From an uncultured Oscillospiraceae bacterium (GTDB lineage: Bacteria > Bacillota > Clostridia > Oscillospirales > Oscillospiraceae), in assembly GCA_934561175.1 (NCBI GenBank), contig CAKTFW010000003.1, positions 7,613 through 71,612 on the forward strand: a DNA stretch of 64,000 nucleotides, written 5' to 3'. Positions within the stretch are counted from its first letter, which is position 1. The number at the start of each line of letters is the position of its first letter. Of this stretch, positions 8,265-15,594 are shown in pieces. A program made the translations under genes and the position numbers. The notes beneath the pieces were generated by a model, which saw only the letters and a list, made by a program, of their open reading frames with translations, was not told the origin of the DNA and searched no databases.

Positions 8265-9965
8265 TCAATCCAACAGATATTGGTCAAGATCTGCACCGCC
8301 GGGGATCATCGGGCGAACCTTGTCGTCTATATCCAGCACACAGTCAATCACAGCCGCCTTGCCGGAGGCAAGCGCTTTCTCCAGCGCCGCAGAAAGCTCC
8401 CTGGCATTGGTGACCCGGTAGCCTGCCACGCCATAGGCCTCAGCCAGTTTGACAAAATCGGGGCCGCGATCCAGTGTGGTCTGGCTGAAGCGCTGGTGGT
8501 ACATCAGGTTCTGCCACTGCCGTACCATGCCAAGCGTGCCATTGTCAAAAATCAGCGTAATCACCGGGATTCCGTAGTGCTCCGCAGTTGCCAGCTCATG
8601 GCAGTTCATCCGGAAGCAGCCGTCGCCGGTCACATGGACGATCTTGGTGCCGGGCAGGCCTACATTCGCGCCCATGGTCGCTCCATAACCGAAGCCCATG
8701 GTGCCAAACCCGCCGGAAGTCAGCAGCTGCATGGGACGCTTGTAGTGGTAATATTGGCACGCCCACATCTGATGCTGGCCGACATCGGTGACAATCATCG
8801 CCTCGCCATCGGTCGCTTTCTCCACCGCCTGCAGGATCTCAAAGGGCTCCAGTCCCGCCATGGTCTTCTCCGGTGTTTTCTTTTCCTTGGCAATATATGC
8901 CTGCCACTCCGGATGCTGCTGTGCGCCGATCTGCGGCAGAAGCTTTTCCAGCACGACCTTTGCATCGCCGATCAACGGGCGATCCACATGGATATTCTTG
9001 TTGATCTCCGCGCGGTCAATATCCAGATGAATGATCTTTGCATTATGCGCAAAGGTCTTGGGATTGAGTGCAACACGGTCCGAGAAGCGGCAGCCGATTG
9101 CAAAGAGTACATCGCACTCATTGAGTGCGCGGTTCGCCGCATGGGCGCCGTGCATTCCGGCGAAGCCCGCAAAGTGCGGATCGTAGCCGGAAACCACGCC
9201 AAGTCCCATAATCGTGGAAACCGCAACCGCATCGATCCGGTTGACCAGCTCCCGCACCTGCTCATATGCACCGGAGCGGACTGCGCCGCCGCCGACCAAC
9301 ACCACCGGGCGCTTGGCACCGGCCAGAATCTCCACTGCCTTCTCCATGCACTCCGGTTTGGTATCCACAGACTTGAATCCCTTGCTGCTGCGTGCAATTA
9401 CATTGGCCAGATGGCCGTGGTTCGGATGTTCTTCCTTGGGAAGCGGCGTATAATCAGCCTTCTCCGCCGTGATATTTTTCAGAATATCAATCAGCACCGG
9501 ACCGGGGCGGCCGTGGCTGGCAAGATAGAACGCTTCACGAACCGTATCAGCCAGCTTGGAGACATCGTCAATCAGGTAGCAGGCCTTGGTAATCGGCATG
9601 GCAATGCCGGTCAGATCGACCTCCTGGAACGCATCCTTGCCCAGCAGCGGTGCAGAGACATTGCAGGAAATGAAGACCACCGCAGACGAATCGTAGTATG
9701 CCGTTGCAATACCAGTTGTGAGATTCGTCGCGCCCGGTCCGGAGGTGGCAAAGCACACACCGGTCCGGCCGGTCGCACGGTAGTAGCCATCCGCCGCGTG
9801 GCTGGCGCCCTGCTCATGCGAAGTGAGAATATGCTTGATTTTGTCACTGTAATCATACAGTGCGTCGTAGACATTCAGAATCGTGCCGCCGGGGTAGCCA
9901 AAAACCGTATCGACTCCCTGCTCCATCAGGCACTCCATTAAAATTCTTGCGCCGGTTAATTCCAT
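8265..9965 (-). CDS. ilvB: Acetolactate synthase large (catalytic) subunit
   Basis: A 566-residue ThDP- and FAD-dependent enzyme that makes acetolactate or acetohydroxybutyrate for valine, leucine and isoleucine. Visible marks are the catalytic glutamate in HEQGASHAADGY (near residue 49), the central FAD-type domain, and the ThDP motif beginning GDGCFRMNCHEL and ending FDNGTLGMVRQWQ near residue 450. The ATG at 9965 has GAGGAGG 6 bases upstream; a longer in-frame extension would run into the T-box terminator. First gene of ilvB-ilvN-HD. Confidence 0.97.
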   Translation of the reverse strand: MELTGARILMECLMEQGVDTVFGYPGGTILNVYDALYDYSDKIKHILTSHEQGASHAADGYYRATGRTGVCFATSGPGATNLTTGIATAYYDSSAVVFISCNVSAPLLGKDAFQEVDLTGIAMPITKACYLIDDVSKLADTVREAFYLASHGRPGPVLIDILKNITAEKADYTPLPKEEHPNHGHLANVIARSSKGFKSVDTKPECMEKAVEILAGAKRPVVLVGGGAVRSGAYEQVRELVNRIDAVAVSTIMGLGVVSGYDPHFAGFAGMHGAHAANRALNECDVLFAIGCRFSDRVALNPKTFAHNAKIIHLDIDRAEINKNIHVDRPLIGDAKVVLEKLLPQIGAQQHPEWQAYIAKEKKTPEKTMAGLEPFEILQAVEKATDGEAMIVTDVGQHQMWACQYYHYKRPMQLLTSGGFGTMGFGYGATMGANVGLPGTKIVHVTGDGCFRMNCHELATAEHYGIPVITLIFDNGTLGMVRQWQNLMYHQRFSQTTLDRGPDFVKLAEAYGVAGYRVTNARELSAALEKALASGKAAVIDCVLDIDDKVRPMIPGGADLDQYLLD

Positions 9966-9999
9966 AGTTCGGTTCCTCCTCTTTTGGGTCGGGAGCAAT

Positions 10000-10032
10000 A
10001 AAAAAACGCCCCAAACACTGCTGTTTAGGACG
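10000..10032 (-). terminator. T-box attenuator terminator
   Basis: CGTCCTAAAC pairs with GTTTGGGGCG (two G-U pairs) and is followed on the minus strand by seven T residues, just downstream of the antiterminator sequence. Confidence 0.85.
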
Positions 10033-10267
10033 AAGATTTCTCCGCGGTACCACCTAATTTCCCGACCGTAGTCAGGCACTCATCCCCCACCTGCATGGGG
10101 CTCCCCCGTAACGGTGGGAATCCGGCTCGGTTTTCAGGCTTTCCTTCAACCGGCAGCTCCAGGGCGACTTCCACAATGACGGACACAAGCTTGCACCAAC
10201 CGCCTGCTCTCTTCGCTCCGGCGCAGTGTGTACTGCTCCCCTTCTTCGCTTTTCCTTTATATAATTT
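10001..10267 (-). promoter_or_regulatory. T-box leader controlling ilvB-ilvN
   Basis: On the minus strand the leader shows the T-box hallmarks in order: an AGTA element, the conserved apical AGAGAGC...GGTTGGTGCAA segment of stem I, a GAA-GUC-gccctGGAGcTGC specifier region, the T-box antiterminator AGGTGGTACCGCGG (10042-10055), and an intrinsic terminator. By spacing from the preceding GAA, the specifier triplet is GUC at 10166-10168, which reads valine tRNA. Uncharged tRNA-Val would then stabilise the antiterminator and switch on ilvBN. The specifier assignment is inference from the usual layout. Confidence 0.92.
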
Positions 10268-10273
10268 AGGACA

Positions 10274-10302
10274 ATCATACTCTGCGCCGTTCGGTTTGTC
10301 AA
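10274..10302 (-). promoter_or_regulatory. Promoter of the T-box ilvBN operon
   Basis: Minus strand TTGACA (10297-10302), 17-bp spacer, TATGAT (10274-10279). The -35 box overlaps the stop codon of the upstream XRE gene. Confidence 0.85.
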
Positions 10303-10622
10303 CGGTTTTTTCTGCAGTCTGCCTTGCAGTTCGGAGAAAATAAAACTTTCAATTTTGTTTTGTGTTCCCGCTCCAAAGTTCTGTCTTCATTCGATGGAAT
10401 TCCTCCAACTGGTTTCTCATCTTCTTCATCCTCCCAAAACAGATCATCCAGGCCTTTCCCCAAAATGCGGCAGATTTTTCGGCAAAGCCTGATGGTTGGA
10501 TTGTACGCTCCGCTTTCAATCGCATTCATCGTCTGTCTGGATATGCCGACCGCCTGCGCCAGCGCTTTCTGCGTCATATTCTTTTCGGTCCGCGCTGCTT
10601 TTAATGCAAGATTCTTTCCCAT
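10299..10622 (-). CDS. XRE-family transcriptional regulator with unusual basic tail
   Basis: A 107-residue protein whose first 65 residues are a compact helix-turn-helix of the XRE type (MTQKALAQAVGISRQTMNAI, then ESGAYNPTIRLCRKICRIL and DLFWEDEE). Homologs of this kind are usually about 65-75 residues and end near the acidic DLFW segment. Here a further 37 residues, rich in lysine, arginine and cysteine, extend to a stop codon inside the -35 region of the ilvB promoter. No terminator is visible between this gene and the T-box, so read-through is possible. Target unknown. Confidence 0.85.
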   Translation of the reverse strand: MGKNLALKAARTEKNMTQKALAQAVGISRQTMNAIESGAYNPTIRLCRKICRILGKGLDDLFWEDEEDEKPVGGIPSNEDRTLEREHKTKLKVLFSPNCKADCRKNR

Positions 10623-10692
10623 AAAGCCCTCTGCCCACAGCGTATTATTTTATCCTGCAAAAAGTCAAGTATATCCGACATTCTGTGGCAAT

Positions 10693-10752
10693 AAAAAAGA
10701 CCCGCGCGATTGCACGGGTCCTTGTGCAGATGTTTGGAATGAACATCTGTCT
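10693..10752 (-). ncRNA. Probable 60-nt two-hairpin small RNA
   Basis: On the minus strand a strong promoter is followed by a perfect 8-bp hairpin (CAGATGTT...AACATCTG, 10727-10749), a short CACAAG linker, and an intrinsic terminator (GACCCGTGC/GCGCGGGTC, 10699-10720) with six T residues. No start codon with a ribosome site lies between promoter and terminator. It could be a free small RNA, or a leader that attenuates the downstream XRE gene. I do not recognise the family. Confidence 0.6.
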
Positions 10753-10759
10753 AACACGC

Positions 10760-10788
10760 ATTATAGCAGAGGGGTGTTCGGTTTGCAA
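10760..10788 (-). promoter_or_regulatory. Promoter of the small RNA
   Basis: Minus strand TTGCAA (10783-10788), 17-bp spacer, TATAAT (10760-10765), predicted start near 10752. Confidence 0.75.
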
Positions 10789-10905
10789 CGGCGTGGCTGC
10801 CAAATTTCGTCCCCTATTCTGCAAGTCGGATTGGCCAGGATGCACAATTTCCTGCATTTGGTCGAAACTTCTGTTCTCCCCGCAGCGCACCGTGTCCTGC
10901 GATGG

Positions 10906-10934
10906 TTGAATTTCCCGTTTTTTGGTGCTATGAT
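10906..10934 (+). promoter_or_regulatory. Promoter of trkA-trkH
   Basis: TTGAAT (10906-10911), 17-bp spacer, TATGAT (10929-10934), about 58 bases upstream of the trkA start. Bases 10623-10991 contain no gene other than this promoter and the small RNA. Confidence 0.7.
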
Positions 10935-10991
10935 AGGGAAACTAATGCGTACTACTGTGTACTACAATAGAAAGAGTGCGAGGGATTCGCT

Positions 10992-12359
10992 ATGAAAATC
11001 ATTATCGTCGGCGACGGCAAAGTCGGCGGCACATTGGCTGAACAGCTCTCTCACGAAGGGCACGATATTACCATCATTGATAACAACGCCGCCCGGCGGC
11101 ATCCGTCCTCCGATACGCTTGATATTATGAGCGTGGACGGCAATGGGGCCATTTTTTCCGTCCAGATTGAGGCCGGTGTGGACAAAGCGGATCTGCTGAT
11201 TGCCGCCACCTCTGCGGATGAATTGAATCTGCTGTGCTGTCTGGTGGCCAAAAAGGTCGGCGCGCGCCACACCATCGCCCGCGTGCGCAATCCGGAATAT
11301 GCCGCAGAGCTGGATCTCTTCCGGGAAGATCTCGGTCTATCCATGACCGTCAATCCGGAGCTTGCCTGCGCCACGGAAATTGCGCGGCTTCTGCGCTTTC
11401 CTACCGCCATTAAGGTGGATACCTTTGCCCGCGGCCGTGCCGAGCTACTCAAGGTCGAGCTGGAGCCGCACTCTCCGCTGGTCGGTATGGCGCTGAACAC
11501 CCTCGGTGCACAGAACTTCCATATTCTGATTGCCGCCGTTGAGCGCGGCGAGGACCAGGTCTATATTCCGGGCGGCGACTTTGTGCTGCAGGCCGGCGAC
11601 CGAATCTCGGTTGCGGCCCGCCCGGCTGACGCGGTGGATTTCTTCAAGCGAATCGGGATTCTCAAGGCCCCGATTCACAATGTCATGATTATCGGCGGCG
11701 GCCGCATCGCCTACTATCTGGCCCGGCAGCTGCTGGAGTCCCGTATCAATGTCAAAATCATCGATCAGAATCACGAACGCTGCAATCAGCTGGCAGAATT
11801 GCTGCCCCAGGCCACAATTATCCATGGCGACGGCACCGACCAGCAGCTGCTCAGCGAGGAAGGCCTTGGCCAGATGGATGCCTTTGTCTCCATGACCGGA
11901 ATCGACGAGGAGAACATTCTGCTGAGTCTCTACGCCAAACACCATTCCCATGCAAAGGTTATCACCAAAATCAATCGGATTTCCTTTCTGGAAATTTTCG
12001 GTTCTACAGAGCTTGGCAGCGTCTTCTCCCCCCGTTATATCGCGGCGGAGAGCATTGTGCGTTATGTCCGCGGAATGCAGAATTCCTACGGTTCCAAAAT
12101 CGAGACGCTCTACCGCATTGTCAACAACCGCGCCGAAGCGCTGGAATTCCGGGTCGGCGCGGATTCCGCCGTCTGCGACAAGCCGCTGATGGAGTTGCAG
12201 TTCCGGAAAAACCTGCTGGTCTGCTGCATTAACCGCCACGGAAAAATCCTGATTCCCCGCGGCCAGGATCGAATTCAGCCGGACGACACCGTCATCATTG
12301 TGACCACCAACACCGGCCTGAGCGAGCTGGACGATATTCTGGAGAAAAAAAGAGGCTGA
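10992..12359 (+). CDS. trkA: Trk potassium uptake NAD-binding subunit TrkA
   Basis: A 455-residue cytoplasmic gating subunit of the Trk/Ktr potassium channel. Two tandem RCK modules are visible: the first starts with the Rossmann loop MKIIIVGDGKVGGTLAEQL, and the second with NVMIIGGGRIAYYLARQLLE near residue 234. Each is followed by a TrkA-C domain (VGMALNTLG and ...PLMELQFRKN). Two-module TrkA is the long form. It lies 3 bases before trkH, its membrane partner. Confidence 0.96.
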   Translation: MKIIIVGDGKVGGTLAEQLSHEGHDITIIDNNAARRHPSSDTLDIMSVDGNGAIFSVQIEAGVDKADLLIAATSADELNLLCCLVAKKVGARHTIARVRNPEYAAELDLFREDLGLSMTVNPELACATEIARLLRFPTAIKVDTFARGRAELLKVELEPHSPLVGMALNTLGAQNFHILIAAVERGEDQVYIPGGDFVLQAGDRISVAARPADAVDFFKRIGILKAPIHNVMIIGGGRIAYYLARQLLESRINVKIIDQNHERCNQLAELLPQATIIHGDGTDQQLLSEEGLGQMDAFVSMTGIDEENILLSLYAKHHSHAKVITKINRISFLEIFGSTELGSVFSPRYIAAESIVRYVRGMQNSYGSKIETLYRIVNNRAEALEFRVGADSAVCDKPLMELQFRKNLLVCCINRHGKILIPRGQDRIQPDDTVIIVTTNTGLSELDDILEKKRG

Positions 12360-12362
12360 GCC

Positions 12363-13805
12363 ATGAACAAACGGATCATCCTGAATCTGCTCGGCAACAT
12401 TCTGCTGATTGAGGGCGCTTTTATGGCGCTTCCTATCATCGTCGGTATGCTCTACCACGAGGCTAGCCTAGTCTATTTTGTCATCACCATGGTCGCCGCC
12501 CTCGGCGTTGGGGCGCTGCTGTCGCTGCTGCATCCCGCCAACCGGGAGATGTATGCCAAAGAGGGATTTATCATCGTCGCACTCGGCTGGATTTTGCTTT
12601 CGCTGGTCGGCGCACTTCCCTTTTTCCTCAGTGGGCAGATTCCCAATTATCTGGATGCCGTCTTTGAGGCCATCTCCGGCTTCAGTACCACCGGCGCCAG
12701 CATCCTGATCAATGTGGAAATTCTGGACCACTGTATGCTGTTCTGGCGCAGCTTTACCCATTGGCTGGGCGGCATGGGTGTGCTGATGTTTATCCTCGCC
12801 GTTGTCCCACAGGCCGGCGGGCAGAGCATTTACCTGATGCGGGCAGAAAGCCCTGGCCCCTCTGTCTCCAAAATTATGCCGAAAATGCGCCGCTCCGCCG
12901 GTGTCCTCTACGGGATTTATCTGGGACTGTCCACGCTGGAGCTGATCCTGCTGCTGGCTGGCGGAATGCCGCTGTTCGATGCGCTGTGTAACACCTTTGC
13001 TACTGCCGGTACCGGCGGTTTTGGCCTGTGGAGCAATTCTATCGCCCACTATGAGAGCTACTATCTGCAGGGAATCATCACAGTGTTCATGGTGCTGTTT
13101 TCTACAAATTTCAACATTTTTTTCTTTTTGCTGATCGGCCGGCCGCGGCTTGCCCTGCACAATACAGAGCTGCGCTGGTTTCTCGCCATTCTCTGCGGCT
13201 CCATCGCCGCCATCACCTGGAATATTCACACAATGTTTCCCTCTCTGTTCCAGGCCTTCCATCATGCAGCCTTCACGGTATCCTCCATCATGTCCACCAC
13301 CGGATTCAGTACCGCCAATTTTGACGCGTGGCCGGAATTTTCCCGGATTGTGCTGGTATTTCTGATGTTCACCGGTGGCTGCGCCGGTTCTACCTGCGGC
13401 GGTATTAAGGTCTCGCGCATTATCATCATGGTGAAAAATGCCGTGAATGAAGTGCGGCGGCTGGTGCATCCCCGCTCTGTCAGCGTAATTCTGGTAGACG
13501 GCAAACGCCTGCCGGAAGAAACCCTGCAGGGTGTCAACTCTTTTATGCTGATCTATATCATCGTCGCGCTGGCCTCGATTTTGCTCGTCAGCCTGGACAA
13601 TTTCGACACCACTTCCACCGTAACCGCCGTCATTGCCACGCTGAACAACATCGGTCCCGGACTGAATCTGGTGGGCGCCACCGGAAACTACGCCGCGTTC
13701 TCGGCACTCTCAAAAATCGTCATGTGTCTGGACATGCTCTTCGGCCGGTTGGAACTGTTCCCCATGCTGATTCTGCTGACTCCCGGCACCTGGCGCAAAA
13801 AATAA
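12363..13805 (+). CDS. trkH: Trk potassium uptake membrane subunit TrkH
   Basis: A 480-residue membrane protein with the four pseudo-repeated pore loops of the TrkH family: SGFSTTGASI, ATAGTGGFGLW, STTGFSTANFDAWP and NNIGPGLNLVG, which form the potassium filter. MKIMPKMRRSAGV-like basic loops and helices fit the family. It follows trkA by 3 bases with the ATG just after the trkA stop, so the two are cotranscribed. Confidence 0.96.
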   Translation: MNKRIILNLLGNILLIEGAFMALPIIVGMLYHEASLVYFVITMVAALGVGALLSLLHPANREMYAKEGFIIVALGWILLSLVGALPFFLSGQIPNYLDAVFEAISGFSTTGASILINVEILDHCMLFWRSFTHWLGGMGVLMFILAVVPQAGGQSIYLMRAESPGPSVSKIMPKMRRSAGVLYGIYLGLSTLELILLLAGGMPLFDALCNTFATAGTGGFGLWSNSIAHYESYYLQGIITVFMVLFSTNFNIFFFLLIGRPRLALHNTELRWFLAILCGSIAAITWNIHTMFPSLFQAFHHAAFTVSSIMSTTGFSTANFDAWPEFSRIVLVFLMFTGGCAGSTCGGIKVSRIIIMVKNAVNEVRRLVHPRSVSVILVDGKRLPEETLQGVNSFMLIYIIVALASILLVSLDNFDTTSTVTAVIATLNNIGPGLNLVGATGNYAAFSALSKIVMCLDMLFGRLELFPMLILLTPGTWRKK

Positions 13806-13860
13806 GGTTCGCCTTTGTGCGCCGCAGCACATAAAGGCAAAATCTCGGAAAAATACAGAA

Positions 13861-13899
13861 CAGCGGCAGAGGATCCCCGATCCCCTGCCGCTGTTTTTT
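13861..13899 (+). terminator. Terminator of trkA-trkH
   Basis: A 14-bp stem with one mismatch (CAGCGGCAGAGGAT/ATCCCCTGCCGCTG) followed by six T residues. The convergent YtvI gene ends inside the T-run. Confidence 0.85.
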
Positions 13900-15016
13900 A
13901 TTCGTGTGCGGTTGGCCGCAGCCGCTCGGTGAGGTCGTGCCAGATTGCCCGCAAGTCGACAATCGTTCCGTTCAACATTCCCTTACGGTACACATTGGCT
14001 ACCATCATCCCCAGCATCTGTGCCAGAATCATTCCGCCGACACTTCCCATTTTCCAGCCGAGATATACCCAGAGCAGCATCAACAGGCTATTGTGCCGGT
14101 ATCGCTCGCCGAGGACTTTACGCCCCAGAACATTGCGCAGCAAAAACACCACCAGATAAAGCACCGCCAGTCCCAGCGCCCGCTGGATCTGTCCGGTAAA
14201 CGCGCAGTAAATGCACCATGGAATTAAAATCAGGCCGCTTCCCACATAGGGGAGAAAATCCATCACGCCCATGGTCAGCGACAGTACCGCTGCATAGTCA
14301 ACACCCAACAAAAGCAGCCCCACCATGTCGACAATCGACACTGCTGCTGCCATCACCACGGCGGAGAACAAATATCCGCCAAAAATGGAACGCACCAGCT
14401 CTGCGACCCGCACAAACGGCGCAAACAGCTCCTGCTTCATCATTCGCCGCAGCGATTCCGAAAGATTCTGGTAATCGTCAATTGTCAAATAGGTTGCCAT
14501 CACCGCTACCAGCACCGCCAGCAGCACGGTCGGCACTACCTGTACCGCTTTTGCCGCCCAGTCCGTCGCCGCTGTCTTCACCACCGGTTCCAGCCGCAGC
14601 AGTGCATCCGATACCGCATCAAAGAGCGAGCCGAGTAAATTTTGCAGATTTCCGCCAAACGGCGCAAGCACCCACTGGCGTACCGGCGCCAGCGTCTGAT
14701 CCGCCGCATCCAACAGCTCCTGCCAGGATCCCGCCAACTGCGCCAGCTCTGTACCAAACAGCCACAAATACCACCAGACAATCGCCACCAGCAGCGCACT
14801 GCCCAGCAGCACCGCTGTGAAGGCAATTACCCGGCGCGGCAGATGGCCGTGCCGCTGCAGCCAGGCAACCCCCGGCTCTGCCAGCCAGGCCGCCACATAA
14901 GCCAGCAAAAATGGGAGCAGCAGACCCATCGCCCGGATTCCGACCGTCAGAATCAGTCCCAAGCCCACCAGTACCAGAACAAGACGCACCAGCACCCGCT
15001 TGTACAATTCGTTCAT
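13898..15016 (-). CDS. ytvI: AI-2E/YtvI-family membrane protein (sporulation-type)
   Basis: A 372-residue protein with about seven or eight membrane helices of the UPF0118 (AI-2E transporter-like) family. The conserved C-terminal part VDYAAVLSLTMGVMDFLPYVGSGLILIPW and the end LGWKMGSVGGMILAQMLGM match the subgroup annotated as sporulation integral membrane protein YtvI. The start at 15016 has AAAGGAG about 7 bases upstream. A vegetative promoter lies upstream, and a possible forespore-type one is noted among the findings. Single gene, convergent with trkH. Confidence 0.85.
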   Translation of the reverse strand: MNELYKRVLVRLVLVLVGLGLILTVGIRAMGLLLPFLLAYVAAWLAEPGVAWLQRHGHLPRRVIAFTAVLLGSALLVAIVWWYLWLFGTELAQLAGSWQELLDAADQTLAPVRQWVLAPFGGNLQNLLGSLFDAVSDALLRLEPVVKTAATDWAAKAVQVVPTVLLAVLVAVMATYLTIDDYQNLSESLRRMMKQELFAPFVRVAELVRSIFGGYLFSAVVMAAAVSIVDMVGLLLLGVDYAAVLSLTMGVMDFLPYVGSGLILIPWCIYCAFTGQIQRALGLAVLYLVVFLLRNVLGRKVLGERYRHNSLLMLLWVYLGWKMGSVGGMILAQMLGMMVANVYRKGMLNGTIVDLRAIWHDLTERLRPTAHE

Positions 15017-15067
15017 CCTGCAGCTCCTTTCGCGCTCGTCCGACAAAGTTTTGTTTGAATTTCTAGC

Positions 15068-15096
15068 ATTATAACACGGAACCATTTCTCCCGCAA
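15068..15096 (-). promoter_or_regulatory. Promoter of the YtvI-type gene
   Basis: Minus strand TTGCGG (15091-15096), 17-bp spacer, TATAAT (15068-15073), with TG one base upstream of the -10 (extended -10). Confidence 0.65.
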
Positions 15097-15148
15097 CCGG
15101 CATAGTATGTGCCGGGAGCATTCCCGCATTCTAAGAGGAGGATTTCTC

Positions 15149-15394
15149 ATGTGTTGTAATTCCCGTCTTTCCAACTGTATCCGGTTCCCGGATTTTGTAC
15201 TTCCGCAGTGCAGATGCGGCGGAACAGCAGCCGGTACGACCACCTGCGGCAATGTCGCAGGCACCTCGGATTGCTGCACGAACACAGCCGGGACCACAAG
15301 CACCTGCGGCACCGTCGCCGGAACTTCTACCGGCTGCGGCACCGCTGCAGGGACCTCGAACTGCTGCCGCTGCTGCTGCAGTTGCTGCCGTTAG
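15149..15394 (+). CDS. Cysteine-rich small repeat protein, unknown function
   Basis: An 81-residue protein with 17 cysteines. Residues about 28-74 are built of a roughly 10-residue repeat with the pattern AGT(S/T)xxC: AGTTTCGNV, AGTSDCCTNT, AGTTSTCGTV, AGTSTGCGTA, AGTSNCC. The end is a dense cysteine cluster CCRCCCSCC. There is no signal peptide or membrane segment. AGAGGAGG lies 6 bases before the ATG, and a strong terminator follows, so it looks like a real monocistronic gene. It resembles no family I can name. Metal binding, a spore-coat-like structural role, or a modified-peptide precursor are possible; none is shown. Confidence 0.75.
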   Translation: MCCNSRLSNCIRFPDFVLPQCRCGGTAAGTTTCGNVAGTSDCCTNTAGTTSTCGTVAGTSTGCGTAAGTSNCCRCCCSCCR

Positions 15395-15458
15395 AGCCCG
15401 TGCCGCCCATCCGGGCGGCCTACATACGCTGTTTTTTCGGAATGCGGTTATGTTAACC

Positions 15459-15494
15459 ATGCGGCACGGTTGCCAAACCGTGCCGCATTTTTTT
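15459..15494 (+). terminator. Terminator after the cysteine-rich gene
   Basis: A perfect 12-bp stem (ATGCGGCACGGT/ACCGTGCCGCAT) with a 6-base loop and seven T residues. Confidence 0.9.
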
Positions 15495-15528
15495 GCAAAA
15501 ATTCAGCTGTTTTCACCGGGAAAACCAG

Positions 15529-15557
15529 TTGCAAATCGAAAAAGATGATGCTAAACT
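15529..15557 (+). promoter_or_regulatory. Promoter of ilvC
   Basis: TTGCAA (15529-15534), 17-bp spacer ending in TGC, TAAACT (15552-15557), about 37 bases upstream of the ilvC start. Confidence 0.6.
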
Positions 15558-15594
15558 GAGAACCACTACATCAAAATGGAAGGATGAAACGATT

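Noticed and set aside
8229..9941. 570-residue open frame on the plus strand
   Set aside because: It is the antisense of ilvB; the sequence is low in normal protein patterns and arises from GC-rich codon structure of ilvB.
10645..10890. 81-residue minus-strand frame
   Set aside because: It covers the small-RNA promoter and terminator and has no ribosome site.
15131..15460. 109-residue minus-strand frame over the cysteine-rich gene
   Set aside because: Alanine-rich mirror of the repeat; start lies in the terminator of the cysteine-rich gene.
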